Source of the DNA: an uncultured Flavobacteriaceae bacterium
GTDB lineage: Bacteria > Bacteroidota > Bacteroidia > Flavobacteriales > Flavobacteriaceae
Reading direction: 5' to 3'
DNA: 64,000 nucleotides
Assembly: GCA_943788165.1 (NCBI GenBank)
Contig: CALSPF010000001.1
Coordinates: 434,001 to 498,000 of the forward strand
A program made the position numbers and the translations under genes. Positions 18,384-33,300 of the stretch are shown here, piece after piece (positions within the stretch are counted from its first letter, which is position 1; each line of letters starts with the position of its first letter). The notes below the pieces were generated by a model. The model had not been told where the DNA came from, searched no databases, and saw nothing but the letters and a program-made list of their open reading frames with translations.

Positions 18384-21300
18384 TTGAAAAAGATAGTAGG
18401 TTTTTATACTAAGCATTACCTTGTATTGCTCGGGTTTTTTATGTGCTCAGCCATTGGTTGGGGGCAGAAGGCTGTAGATCTTCGAACAAACAATATTAAT
18501 CAAATACTGACTCCTATTCCTAGCAATAGGCAATATTGTGTTGAGGTTGGTTCTAATTTAACTTTTCAAGTCAATAACGAATCAATAGGTTCTGGAAATA
18601 TCCTTGATATCGGAGTTAATACTCTTGTAGTAACCCTAACGATATCAAGTAATACTTTTGCTTTAACCGGAACCTCCACTGCAGTAGCTACTTTTACCTC
18701 TGCAGCCACATCTAATGCAACAGCTACACGTTATATTATTCCAGGAGGTGTCGCCTCTTTTAATTGGCCAACCACACTATTATTTAATGAGACTGGTACA
18801 ACAACCATAGACATTGAGATTGCCGCCAATGGAAATAATGATCCTGATTCGACCAACAATTCAGTTACTTATGAATTAGGTATATTGGCCAATCCCAATA
18901 CTCCTGTTCTGAGTACAAATTATGGTTCTACGAGCACAGTTGAGATTTGTACAGGTGATGCGATTACCTTCTTTGCCAATGGAACAGTAGCCTCGTCTAC
19001 TCACGAGTTTTTCATTAATAGTATCAGTATCCAGAATAGCTCGACCCAGAGTTTTGATCCAGCGGATTATAGTTTAGTTATTGCTAATGGAGATATTATC
19101 GATGTAATAGCAAGTACATCAGTGGCTAGTTGTAGTACTCGCGGGGCAAGTATCACGATTCAAACCAACGCGATAAGTACAGTAGGAACAATTAGTGCTG
19201 CAAGTATAACGGCCTGTTCGAGTGACTTAATACCCGCCTTAACGGGTACTGCAGGTGTAGCCTCAGGAACGGTAAGTTACCAGTGGACGAGCCGTAATCA
19301 GACCACGAGCGTTTTTGGGCCTATTTTGGGTGCCACGCTACAGAACTACACGCCAACGTCATTATTAGGGACCGATACCTTCTTCCAGCGAATAACGATA
19401 AGCGATACTGGAACCACCACATGTAATGACTTAAGTAATGTAATTGAGATTAAGGTTATTCCGCTTCCAGCAGCGAGTATCACCACCAATATCAACGGAG
19501 TTGTTTTGGGAGGAGGATCCACAGCGACGACTTGTTCTTCAGAGACAGTGACCTTTATCGCCGCACCAGTAGCAGGAGCATCCTATGCCTTTTTGATAGA
19601 TGGTGCAATTGTACGGGCTAGAGCAGATAGCAATGTATATACGACCACTGCATTGATTGCAGGCCAGCAAGTAGCTGTACGTGTGTTTGATCAATTGGTA
19701 GCGTTAGCCCCAGCGGGTTGTAGTGCAGATTCAGCGAGTATTACTATAGCCGTTACGCCAGTACCAACGGTAACAGTAACCTCTACGGTCTTTGGCAATG
19801 AGATTTGTGCAGGTGATGCGGTTACCTTCTTTGCCAATGGAAGTGTAGGCGGTGCGAATTACGAGTTCTTTGTTAACAGTATTAGTATCCAGAATAGCTC
19901 GACCCAAAGTTTTGATCCAGCGGATTATGCTATATTACTCACGGGAGTAAATACTATCGATGTAATAGCAAGTACATTAGTGGCTAGTTGTAGTACTGCT
20001 GGAGCAAGTATCACGGTTCAAACCAACGCGATAAGTACAGTAGGAACAATTAGTGCTGCAAGTATAACGGCCTGTTCGAGTGACTTAATACCCGCCTTAA
20101 CGGGTACTGCAGGTGTAGCCTCAGGAACGGTAAGTTACCAGTGGACGAGCCGTAATCAGACCACGAGCGTTTTTGGGCCTATTTTGGGTGCCACGCTACA
20201 GAACTACACGCCAACATCATTATTAGGGACCGATACCTTCTTCCAGCGAATAACGATAAGCGATACTGGAACCACCACATGTAATGACTTAAGTAATGTA
20301 ATTGAGATTAAGGTTATTCCGCTTCCAGCAGCGAGTATCACCACCAATATCAACGGAGTTGTTTTGGGAGGAGGATCCACAGCGACGACTTGTTCTTCAG
20401 AGACAGTGACCTTTATCGCCGCACCAGTAGCAGGAGCATCCTATGCCTTTTTGATAGATGGTGCAATTGTACGGGCTAGAGCAGATAGTAATGTATATAC
20501 GACCACTGCATTGATTGCAGGCCAGCAAGTAGCTGTACGTGTGTTTGATCAATTGGTAGCGTTAGCCCCAGCGGGTTGTAGTGCAGATTCAGCGAGTATT
20601 ACTATAGCCGTTACGCCAGTACCAACGGTAACAGTAACCTCTACGGCCATTGGCCTTTTTGGCAATGAGATTTGTACAGGTGATGCGGTTACCTTCTTTG
20701 CCAATGGAAGTGTAGGCGGTGCGAATTACGAGTTCTTTATTAACAGTATTAGTATCCAGAGTAGCTCGACCCAGAGTTTTGATCCAGCGGATTATAGTTT
20801 AGTTATTGCTAATGGAGATATTATTGATGTAATAGCAAGTACATCAGTGGCTAGTTGTAGTACTGCTGGAGCAAGTATCACGATTCAAACCAACGCGATA
20901 AGTACAGTAGGAACAATTAGTGCTGCAAGTATAACGGCCTGTTCGAGTGACTTAATACCCGCCTTAACGGGTACTGCAGGTGTAGCCTCAGGAACGGTAA
21001 GTTACCAGTGGACGAGCCGTAATCAGACCACGAGCGTTTTTGGGCCTATTTTGGGTGCCACGCTACAGAACTACACGCCAACGTCATTATTAGGGACCGA
21101 TACCTTCTTCCAGCGAATAACGATAAGCGATACTGGAACCACCACATGTAATGACTTAAGTAATGTAATTGAGATTAAGGTTATTCCGCTTCCAGCAGCG
21201 AGTATCACCACCAATATCAACGGAGTTGTTTTGGGAGGAGGATCCACAGCGACGACTTGTTCTTCAGAGACAGTGACCTTTATCGCCGCACCAGTAGCAG

Positions 21301-24300
21301 GAGCATCCTATGCCTTTTTGATAGATGGTGCAATTGTACGGGCTAGAGCAGATAGTAATGTATATACGACCACTGCATTGATTGCAGGCCAGCAAGTAGC
21401 TGTACGTGTGTTTGATCAATTGGTAGCGTTAGCCCCAGCGGGTTGTAGTGCAGATTCAGCGAGTATTACTATAGCCGTTACGCCAGTACCAACGGTAACA
21501 GTAACCTCTACGGCCATTGGCCTTTTTGGCAATGAGATTTGTACAGGTGATGCGGTTACCTTCTTTGCCAATGGAAGTGTAGGCGGTGCGAATTACGAGT
21601 TCTTTATTAACAGTATTAGTATCCAGAGTAGCTCGACCCAGAGTTTTGATCCAGCGGATTATAGTTTAGTTATTGCTAATGGAGATATTATTGATGTAAT
21701 AGCAAGTACATCAGTGGCTAGTTGTAGTACTGCTGGAGCAAGTATCACGATTCAAACCAACGCGATAAGTACAGTAGGAACAATTAGTGCTGCAAGTATA
21801 ACGGCCTGTTCGAGTGACTTAATACCCGCCTTAACGGGTACTGCAGGTGTAGCCTCAGGAACGGTAAGTTACCAGTGGACGAGCCGTAATCAGACCACGA
21901 GCGTTTTTGGGCCTATTTTGGGTGCCACGCTACAGAACTACACGCCAACGTCATTATTAGGGACCGATACCTTCTTCCAGCGAATAACGATAAGCGATAC
22001 TGGAACCAGCACATGTAATGACTTAAGTAATGTAATTGAGATTAAGGTTATTCCGCTTCCAGCAGCGAGTATCACCACCAATATCAACGGAGTTGTTTTG
22101 GGAGGAGGATCCACAGCGACGACTTGTTCTTCAGAGACAGTGACCTTTATCGCCGCACCAGTAGCAGGAGCATCCTATGCCTTTTTGATAGATGGTGCAA
22201 TTGTACGGGCTAGAGCAGATAGCAATGTATATACGACCACTGCATTGATTGCAGGCCAGCAAGTAGCTGTACGTGTGTTTGATCAATTGGTAGCGTTAGC
22301 CCCAGCGGGTTGTAGTGCAGATTCAGCGAGTATTACTATAGCCGTTACGCCAGTACCAACGGTAACAGTAACCTCTACGGCCATTGGCCTTTTTGGCAAT
22401 GAGATTTGTACAGGTGATGCGGTTACCTTCTTTGCCAATGGAAGTGTAGGCGGTGCGAATTACGAGTTCTTTGTTAACAGTATTAGTATCCAGAGTAGCT
22501 CGACCCAGAGTTTTGATCCAGCGGATTATAGTTTAGTTATTGCTAATGGAGATATTATTGATGTAATAGCAAGTACATCAGTGGCTAGTTGTAGTACTGC
22601 TGGAGCAAGTATCACGATTCAAACCAACGCGATAAGTACAGTAGGAACAATTAGTGCTGCAAGTATAACGGCCTGTTCGAGTGACTTAATACCCGCCTTA
22701 ACGGGTACTGCAGGTGTAGCCTCAGGAACGGTAAGTTACCAGTGGACGAGCCGTGATCAGACCACGAGCGTTTTTGGGCCTATTTTGGGTGCCACGCTAC
22801 AGAACTACACGCCAACGTCATTATTAGGGACCGATACCTTCTTCCAGCGAATAACGATAAGCGATACTGGAACCACCACATGTAATGACTTAAGTAATGT
22901 AATTGAGATTAAGGTTATTCCGCTTCCAGCAGCGAGTATCACCACCAATATCAACGGAGTTGTTTTGGGAGGAGGATCCACAGCGACGACTTGTTCTTCA
23001 GAGACAGTGACCTTTATCGCCGCACCAGTAGCAGGAGCATCCTATGCCTTTTTGATAGATGGTGCAATTGTACGGGCTAGAGCAGATAGTAATGTATATA
23101 CGACCACTGCATTGATTGCAGGCCAGCAAGTAGCTGTACGTGTGTTTGATCAATTGGTAGCGTTAGCCCCAGCGGGTTGTAGTGCAGATTCAGCGAGTAT
23201 TACTATAGCCGTTACGCCAGTACCAACGGTAACAGTAACCTCTACGGCCATTGGCCTTTTTGGCAATGAGATTTGTACAGGTGATGCGGTTACCTTCTTT
23301 GCCAATGGAAGTGTAGGCGGTGCGAATTACGAGTTCTTTATTAACAGTATTAGTATCCAGAGTAGCTCGACCCAGAGTTTTGATCCAGCGGATTATAGTT
23401 TAGTTATTGCTAATGGAGATATTATTGATGTAATAGCAAGTACATCAGTGGCTAGTTGTAGTACTGCTGGAGCAAGTATCACGGTTCAAACCAACGCGAT
23501 AAGTACAGTAGGAACAATTAGTGCTGCAAGTATAACGGCCTGTTTGAGTGACTTAATACCCGCCTTAACGGGTACTGCAGGTGTAGCCTCAGGAACGGTA
23601 AGTTACCAGTGGACGAGCCGTAATCAGACCACGAGCGTTTTTGGGCCTATTTTGGGTGCCACGCTACAGAACTACACTCCAACGTCATTATTAGGGACCG
23701 ATACCTTCTTCCAGCGAATAACGATAAGCGATACTGGAACCACCACATGTAATGACTTAAGTAATGTAATTGAGATTAAGGTTATTCCGCTTCCAGCAGC
23801 GATTATCACCACCAATATCAACGGAGTTATTTTGGGAGGAGGATCCACAGCGACGACTTGTTCTTCAGAGACAGTGACCTTTATCGCCGCACCAGTAGCA
23901 GGAGCATCCTATGCCTTTTTGATAGATGGTGCAATTGTACGGGCTAGAGCAGATAGTAATGTATATACGACCACTGCATTGATTGCAGGCCAGCAAGTAG
24001 CTGTACGTGTGTTTGATCAATTGGTAGCGTTAGCCCCAGCGGGTTGTAGTGCAGATTCAGCGAGTATTACTATAGCCGTTACGCCAGTACCAACGGTAAC
24101 AGTAACCTCTACGGCCATTGGCCTTTTTGGCAATGAGATTTGTACAGGTGATGCGGTTACCTTCTTTGCCAATGGAAGTGTAGGCGGTGCGAATTACGAG
24201 TTCTTTATTAACAGTATTAGTATCCAGAGTAGCTCGACCCAGAGTTTTGATCCAGCGGATTATAGTTTAGTTATTGCTAATGGAGATATTATTGATGTAA

Positions 24301-27300
24301 TAGCAAGTACATCAGTGGCTAGTTGTAGTACTGCTGGAGCAAGTATCACGGTTCAAACCAACGCGATAAGTACAGTAGGAACAATTAGTGCTGCAAGTAT
24401 AACGGCCTGTTTGAGTGACTTAATACCCGCCTTAACGGGTACTGCAGGTGTAGCCTCAGGAACGGTAAGTTACCAGTGGACGAGCCGTGATCAGACCACG
24501 AGCGTTTTTGGGCCTATTTTGGGTGCCACGCTACAGAACTACACGCCAACATCATTATTAGGGACCGATACCTTCTTCCAGCGAATAACGATAAGCGATA
24601 CTGGAACCACCACATGTAATGACTTAAGTAATGTAATTGAGATTAAGGTTATTCCGCTTCCAGCAGCGAGTATCACCACCAATATCAACGGAGTTATTTT
24701 GGGAGGAGGATCCACAGCGACCATTTGTTCTTCAGAGACAGTGACTTTTATCGCCGCACCAGTAGCAGGAGCATCCTATGCCTTTTTGATAGATGGTGCA
24801 ATTGTACGGGCTAGAGCAGATAGCAATGTATATACGACCACTGCATTGATTGCAGGCCAGCAAGTAGCTGTACGTGTGTTTGATCAATTGGTAGCGTTAG
24901 CCCCAGCGGGTTGTAGTGCAGATTCAGCGAGTATTACTATAGCCGTTACGCCAGTACCAACGGTAACAGTAACCTCTACGGTCTTTGGCAATGAGATTTG
25001 TGCAGGTGATGCGGTTACCTTCTTTGCCAATGGAAGTGTAGGCGGTGCGAATTACGAGTTCTTTATTAACAGTATTAGTATCCAGAGTAGCTCGACCCAG
25101 AGTTTTGATCCAGCGGATTATAGTTTAGTTATTGCTAATGGAGATATTATTGATGTAATAGCAAGTACATTAGTGGCTAGTTGTAGTACTGCTGGAGCAA
25201 GTATCACGGTTCAAACCAACGCGATAAGTACAGTAGGAACAATTAGTGCTGCAAGTATAACGGCCTGTTCGAGTGACTTAATACCCGCCTTAACGGGTAC
25301 TGCAGGTGTAGCCTCAGGAACGGTAAGTTACCAGTGGACGAGCCGTGATCAGACCACGAGCGTTTTTGGGCCTATTTTGGGTGCCACGCTACAGAACTAC
25401 ACGCCAACATCATTATTAGGGACCGATACCTTCTTCCAGCGAATAACGATAAGCGATACTGGAACCACCACATGTAATGACTTAAGTAATGTAATTGAGA
25501 TTAAGGTTATTCCGCTTCCAGCAGCGAGTATCACCACCAATATCAACGGAGTTATTTTGGGAGGAGGATCCACAGCGACCATTTGTTCTTCAGAGACAGT
25601 GACTTTTATCGCCGCACCAGTAGCAGGAGCATCCTATGCCTTTTTGATAGATGGTGCAATTGTACGGGCTAGAGCAGATAGCAATGTATATACGACCACT
25701 GCATTGATTGCAGGCCAGCAAGTAGCTGTACGTGTGTTTGATCAATTGGTAGCGTTAGCCCCAGCGGGTTGTAGTGCAGATTCAGCGAGTATTACTATAG
25801 CCGTTACGCCAGTACCAACGGTAACAGTAACCTCTACGGTCTTTGGCAATGAGATTTGTGCAGGTGATGCGGTTACCTTCTTTGCCAATGGAAGTGTAGG
25901 CGGTGCGAATTACGAGTTCTTTATTAACAGTATTAGTATCCAGAGTAGCTCGACCCAGAGTTTTGATCCAGCGGATTATAGTTTAGTTATTGCTAATGGA
26001 GATATTATTGATGTAATAGCAAGTACATTAGTGGCTAGTTGTAGTACTGCTGGAGCAAGTATCACGGTTCAAACCAACGCGATAAGTACAGTAGGAACAA
26101 TTAGTGCTGCAAGTATAACGGCCTGTTTGAGTGACTTAATACCCGCCTTAACGGGTACTGCAGGTGTAGCCTCAGGAACGGTAAGTTACCAGTGGACGAG
26201 CCGTGATCAGACCACGAGCGTTTTTGGGCCTATTTTGGGTGCCACGCTACAGAACTACACGCCAACGTCATTATTAGGGACCGATACCTTCTTCCAGCGA
26301 ATAACGATAAGCGATACTGGAACCACCACATGTAATGACTTAAGTAATGTAATTGAGATTAAGGTTATTCCGCTTCCAGCAGCGATTATCACCACCAATA
26401 TCAACGGAGTTATTTTGGGAGGAGGATCCACAGCGACCATTTGTTCTTCAGAGACAGTGACTTTTATCGCCGCACCAGTAGCAGGAGCATCCTATGCCTT
26501 TTTGATAGATGGTGCAATTGTACGGGCTAGAGCAGATAGCAATGTATATACGACCACTGCATTGATTGCAGGCCAGCAAGTAGCTGTACGTGTGTTTGAT
26601 CAATTGGTAGCGTTAGCCCCAGCGGGTTGTAGTGCAGATTCAGCGAGTATTACTATAGCCGTTACGCCAGTACCAACGGTAACAGTAACCTCTACGGTCT
26701 TTGGCAATGAGATTTGTGCAGGTGATGCGGTTACCTTCTTTGCCAATGGAAGTGTAGGCGGTGCGAATTACGAGTTCTTTATTAACAGTATTAGTATCCA
26801 GAGTAGCTCGACCCAGAGTTTTGATCCAGCGGATTATAGTTTAGTTATTGCTAATGGAGATATTATTGATGTAATAGCAAGTACATTAGTGGCTAGTTGT
26901 AGTACTGCTGGAGCAAGTATCACGGTTCAAACCAACGCGATAAGTACAGTAGGAACAATTAGTGCTGCAAGTATAACGGCCTGTTTGAGTGACTTAATAC
27001 CCGCCTTAACGGGTACTGCAGGTGTAGCCTCAGGAACGGTAAGTTACCAGTGGACGAGCCGTAATCAGACCACGAGCGTTTTTGGGCCTATTTTGGGTGC
27101 CACGCTACAGAACTACACTCCAACGTCATTATTAGGGACCGATACCTTCTTCCAGCGAATAACGATAAGCGATACTGGAACCACCACATGTAATGACTTA
27201 AGTAATGTAATTGAGATTAAGGTTATTCCGCTTCCAGCAGCGATTATCACCACCAATATCAACGGAGTTGTTTTGGGAGGAGGATCCACAGCGACCATTT

Positions 27301-30300
27301 GTTCTTCAGAGACAGTGACTTTTATCGCCGCACCAGTAGCAGGAGCATCCTATGCCTTTTTGATAGATGGTGCAATTGTACGGGCTAGAGCAGATAGCAA
27401 TGTATATACGACCACTGCATTGATTGCAGGCCAGCAAGTAGCTGTACGTGTGTTTGATCAATTGGTAGCGTTAGCCCCAGCGGGTTGTAGTGCAGATTCA
27501 GCGAGTATTACTATAGCCGTTACGCCAGTACCAACGGTAACAGTAACCTCTACGGTCTTTGGCAATGAGATTTGTGCAGGTGATGCGGTTACCTTCTTTG
27601 CCAATGGAAGTGTAGGCGGTGCGAATTACGAGTTCTTTATTAACAGTATTAGTATCCAGAATAGCTCGACCCAAAGTTTTGATCCAGCGGATTATGCTAT
27701 ATTACTCACGGGAGTAAATACTATCGATGTAATAGCAAGTACATCAGTGGCTAGCTGTAGTACTGCTGGAGCAAGTATCACGGTTCAAACCAACGCGATA
27801 AGTACAGTAGGAACAATTAGTGCTGCAAGTATAACGGCCTGTTTGAGTGACTTAATACCCGCCTTAACGGGTACTGCAGGTGTAGCCTCAGGAACGGTAA
27901 GTTACCAGTGGACGAGTCGTGATCAGACCACGAGCGTTTTTGGGCCTATTTTGGGTGCCACGCTACAGAACTACACGCCAACGTCATTATTAGGGACCGA
28001 TACCTTCTTCCAGCGAATAACGATAAGCGATACTGGAACCACCACATGTAATGACTTAAGTAATGTAATTGAGATTAAGGTTATTCCGCTTCCAGCAGCG
28101 ATTATCACCACCAATATCAACGGAGTTGTTTTGGGAGGAGGATCCACAGCGACCATTTGTTCTTCAGAGACAGTGACCTTTATCGCCGCACCAGTAGCAG
28201 GAGCATCCTATGCCTTTTTGATAGATGGTGCAATTGTACGGGCTAGAGCAGATAGTAATGTATATACGACCACTGCATTGATTGCAGGCCAGCAAGTAGC
28301 TGTACGTGTGTTTGATCAATTGGTAGCGTTAGCCCCAGCGGGTTGTAGTGCAGATTCAGCGAGTATTACTATAGCCGTTACGCCAGTACCAACGGTAACA
28401 GTAACCTCTACGGTCTTTGGCAATGAGATTTGTGCAGGTGATGCGGTTACCTTCTTTGCCAATGGAAGTGTAGGCGGTGCGAATTACGAGTTCTTTGTTA
28501 ACAGTATTAGTATCCAGAATAGCTCGACCCAAAGTTTTGATCCAGCGGATTATGCTATATTACTCACGGGAGTAAATACTATCGATGTAATAGCAAGTAC
28601 ATCAGTGGCTAGCTGTAGTACTGCTGGAGCAAGTATCACGGTTCAAACCAACGCGATAAGTACAGTAGGAACAATTAGTGCTGCAAGTATAACGGCCTGT
28701 TTGAGTGACTTAATACCCGCCTTAACGGGTACTGCAGGTGTAGCCTCAGGAACGGTAAGTTACCAGTGGACGAGTCGTGATCAGACCACGAGCGTTTTTG
28801 GGCCTATTTTGGGTGCCACGCTACAGAACTACACGCCAACGTCATTATTAGGGACCGATACCTTCTTCCAGCGAATAACGATAAGCGATACTGGAACCAC
28901 CACATGTAATGACTTAAGTAATGTAATTGAGATTAAGGTTATTCCGCTTCCAGCAGCGATTATCACCACCAATATCAACGGAGTTGTTTTGGGAGGAGGA
29001 TCCACAGCGACCATTTGTTCTTCAGAGACAGTGACCTTTATCGCCGCACCAGTAGCAGGAGCATCCTATGCCTTTTTGATAGATGGTGCAATTGTACGGG
29101 CTAGAGCAGATAGTAATGTATATACGACCACTGCATTGATTGCAGGCCAGCAAGTAGCTGTACGTGTGTTTGATCAATTGGTAGCGTTAGCCCCAGCGGG
29201 TTGTAGTGCAGATTCAGCGAGTATTACTATAGCCGTTACGCCAGTACCAACGGTAACAGTAACCTCTACGGTCTTTGGCAATGAGATTTGTGCAGGTGAT
29301 GCGGTTACCTTCTTTGCCAATGGAAGTGTAGGCGGTGCGAATTACGAGTTCTTTGTTAACAGTATTAGTATCCAGAATAGCTCGACCCAAAGTTTTGATC
29401 CAGCGGATTATGCTATATTACTCACGGGAGTAAATACTATCGATGTAATAGCAAGTACATCAGTGGCTAGCTGTAGTACTGCTGGAGCAAGTATCACGGT
29501 TCAAACCAACGCGATAAGTACAGTAGGAACAATTAGTGCTGCAAGTATAACGGCCTGTTTGAGTGACTTAATACCCGCCTTAACGGGTACTGCAGGTGTA
29601 GCCTCAGGAACGGTAAGTTACCAGTGGACGAGTCGTGATCAGACCACGAGCGTTTTTGGGCCTATTTTGGGTGCCACGCTACAGAACTACACGCCAACGT
29701 CATTATTAGGGACCGATACCTTCTTCCAGCGAATAACGATAAGCGATACTGGAACCACCACATGTAATGACTTAAGTAATGTAATTGAGATTAAGGTTAT
29801 TTCGCTTCCAGCAGCGAGTATCACCACCAATATCAACGGAGTTGTTTTGGGAGGAGGATCCACAGCGACGACTTGTTCTTCAGAGACAGTGACCTTTATC
29901 GCCGCACCAGTAGCAGGAGCATCCTATGCCTTTTTGATAGATGGTGCAATTGTACGGGCTAGAGCAGATAGTAATGTATATACGACCACTGCATTGATTG
30001 CAGGCCAGCAAGTAGCTGTACGTGTGTTTGATCAATTGGTAGCGTTAGCCCCAGCGGGTTGTAGTGCAGATTCAGCGAGTATTACTATAGCCGTTACGCC
30101 AGTACCAACGGTAACAGTAACCTCTACGGCCATTGGCCTTTTTGGCAATGAGATTTGTACAGGTGATGCGATCACAATCTTTGCCAATGGAAGTGTAGGC
30201 GGTGCGAATTACGAGTTCTTTGTTAACAGTATTAGTATCCAGAGTAGTACTACACAAAGTTTTGATACAGCGGATTATGCTCTATTATTCACGGGAGTAA

Positions 30301-33300
30301 ATACTATCGATGTAATAGCAAGTACATCAGTGGCTAGTTGTAGTACTGCTGGAGCAAGTATCACGGTTCAAACCAATATGATCAGCACAGTAGGAACAAT
30401 TACTACTGCAAGTTTAAGGGTCTGTTATAATGCATTAATACCCGCCTTAACGGGTACTGCAGGTGTAGCCTCAGGAACGGTAAGTTACCAGTGGACGAGC
30501 CGTGATCAGACCATGAGCGTTTTTGGGCCTATTTTGGGTGCCAATTCACAGAACTACACGCCAACATCCCGATTAACAACTGATACTTTCTTCCAGCGAA
30601 TAACGATAAGCGATACTGGAACCACCACATGTAATGACTTAAGTAATGTAATTGAGATTAAGGTTATTCCACCTTTAGTGGGAGGATCGATAATTCCCGA
30701 TAATCAAACAATTTGCCCAGGTAATACACCAATAACCTTGAGTGTTTTGGGAGGAAGTACAGGTATAGGAATAAGCTATATGTGGCAAGTTTCAACTGAT
30801 GGAATAACATTCACAGATATTACGACAGCAACTTCCTCGAATTATACATCTGGTCCTTTAACGGAAACACACTATTTTCAAAGAATGACTATGGCACCAG
30901 GAGGTGCAGCCTCGTGTAGTGTGGTCAGTTCTATAACACAAATTGAAGTAATTGATATTGATCCAGGTGCTTTAGATCCTGCTCAAAATTTAGACTATTG
31001 TTATGGTGTTATGCCACCAACGATAATTAGTTCAACAACAGGTGGGATTCCAGATAATGCAACAAGTTTAATGGGAACGATTACCTATCAATGGGAAAAG
31101 TCTACTAATCTAGCGATTTGGACAACTATTATTTCTGCTACAAATAACTTTTACAATCCACCTTCTTTAATCGAAACGACTTGGTTCCGAAGAGTTGCAA
31201 CAAGCACAGTCAATGCCACAGACACTTGTGAAGCCGCAACTGATCCAATACGTATTGGAATCCTTCCTGACTTAAACACTGGATTTGTTTTAGATGACCA
31301 ATTGGTTTGTCAAGTTATAACTGCTGCTGATCTCCCAAATAGTTTAGAATTACGTGGGGCCGAAACATTATCAAGTTCAGTTACTTACCAATGGCAACAA
31401 TCTGCGGATCAATACAGTTGGACAGATATAGTTGGGCAGCAAGGGCGTTTTTTAACCTTTAATCTAGGTGATAGCTGGTTACCTACTGACCCAGCAACTT
31501 ACTACCGTAATGTAATTACATATGTAGGGAATCCAATACCTTCAGCAATCGAGCAGACTAAAGTTCGATTTATTGATGAATCTGTAATCTTTACAGGAAA
31601 TGTAACGTACACCATTGCAATTAACGGTGCCGCATATAGCGTTCTTTCAAGTAACACAAGTACTATAGATTCAATAGGAGAAGAGCTGGCAACTTTAATT
31701 ACAGGTGCTGATTTTAATACCAATGCAACTTACAATTCTTTAGCTAATATACTAACCATACAACCCATAATACCTGGTTCATTCAATGTTGCAGCATCAA
31801 CTGGATTAACTAGTCCTACAATCGCTATAGTTGTCCCTTCCATTGGTCGTGAATTTAACATGCGTATCATGGTATCGGGGAATTCAGGTGGTCGCTTACC
31901 AAATATAAATCAAGAAAGTTGTCAAGCATACACAGAAGTAACCACGATCGAAGTAATACCTGGACCCACTCTTCAACAAACCGACGGAGCTTTTTCTCCA
32001 CAAGATGATTTATGTGTTGGAGATCTTATTGATCCGATAACATTTAGTTTTTATGGTGCGACTAGTGTAGAAATAAGAGATTTAGATCCGGGTCTAATAG
32101 TAACATCTACACCTGGCGCAGTAATCACGAATCCATTTGGTGGCCTAGCAAATTGGTGGCAGGTTTCAGGAACAAACACATTTACTGTATCTGGAACTAT
32201 TTCAGGACCAAACACTGTTGAGTTTGTAACCGATGGAGGTGCATGTTCAGCAATAAATGAATTATATCAATTCAGAATCCAACCCGTTGCAATAACACCT
32301 GACTTTATCCGAATGGATGTAGACGCCCTCGGTTATGAGGTATTGGAAAATCCAGATATCCCAGGTGTATGGTTTAATAATACCGTATGTCAAGACACAA
32401 ATGGTGCGCCTACAACATTACAAAACGAATTTTATGCGTGTTACCTCAATGATGCATTGAATCGACAGTCTAATGTATATGAATGGAACTGGACACCAAC
32501 CAACGCTGGTCTTATTACTACAAATAATGTCACAGAAACATCAATTGGTGTTTTTGATAATTTTGCTGGAGTAGGTTTAGGTATTCGTTATGACGTAATT
32601 ATTACAGCACTTAGTATCACTAATACATATTCATTCACAACAACAGTAGCCTCTCAGTCTGCAGATATAGTTGGATTAGAATTAAGTAACCTTATAGATG
32701 CAAATACGAACATACGTTCGATTTATAATAATGTAAGTGATGAAATTATTATCGAAAATTTATTCGCAATCGATCCTACCTTTACAATACAATCATCACC
32801 AACAGCTGTAGGTCAAAGATTAAGTTTACTACCTCCGGTAGAACGTGGAATTGGTCGAAGCGCAACTATGAATTGGGCGCCATCGTTTAGTGGAACAGCA
32901 ACAATCCGTGTTCGTTCTTCAGGATGTGATGGAGATTCTGGTTGGTTAGAAATTGAAGTAGATGTGGTTCCAGAAGCGCTCGTTGCGACTCCAACCTCTT
33001 CGGATTTACTCGAGCCTGAAGCTTACAACTTCCAAGTATGCGGCGGTGACTTTACGGGAACTATACCAGAATGTCAAATCATTGCTACAACTCCAGACAC
33101 GCAGTTTTTTACTGCAAGCGATAACGGTGCAGATCCAAATGATTTTGCTTCATTAGAATGGAGAATTAATAATATTACTGCAGGTTCAGGCTCATTAATC
33201 AACACTCCTGGTACCATTGATCAAGCAACAGGAATCATGCAATGGAGTGTTGGCTGGTATGGTAGTTTTGATCTACAAGTTCGTCCTGAAAGTTGTTCAG

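Noticed and set aside
24539..29014. Six 61-aa minus-strand reading frames spaced exactly 858 bp apart
   Set aside because: They are antisense shadows of the tandem repeat units in the giant gene, not genes.
18942..30672. The array looked at first like a candidate CRISPR or satellite
   Set aside because: The unit is 858/867 bp, always a multiple of three, inside one open reading frame with a signal peptide and a T9SS domain; there are no spacers.
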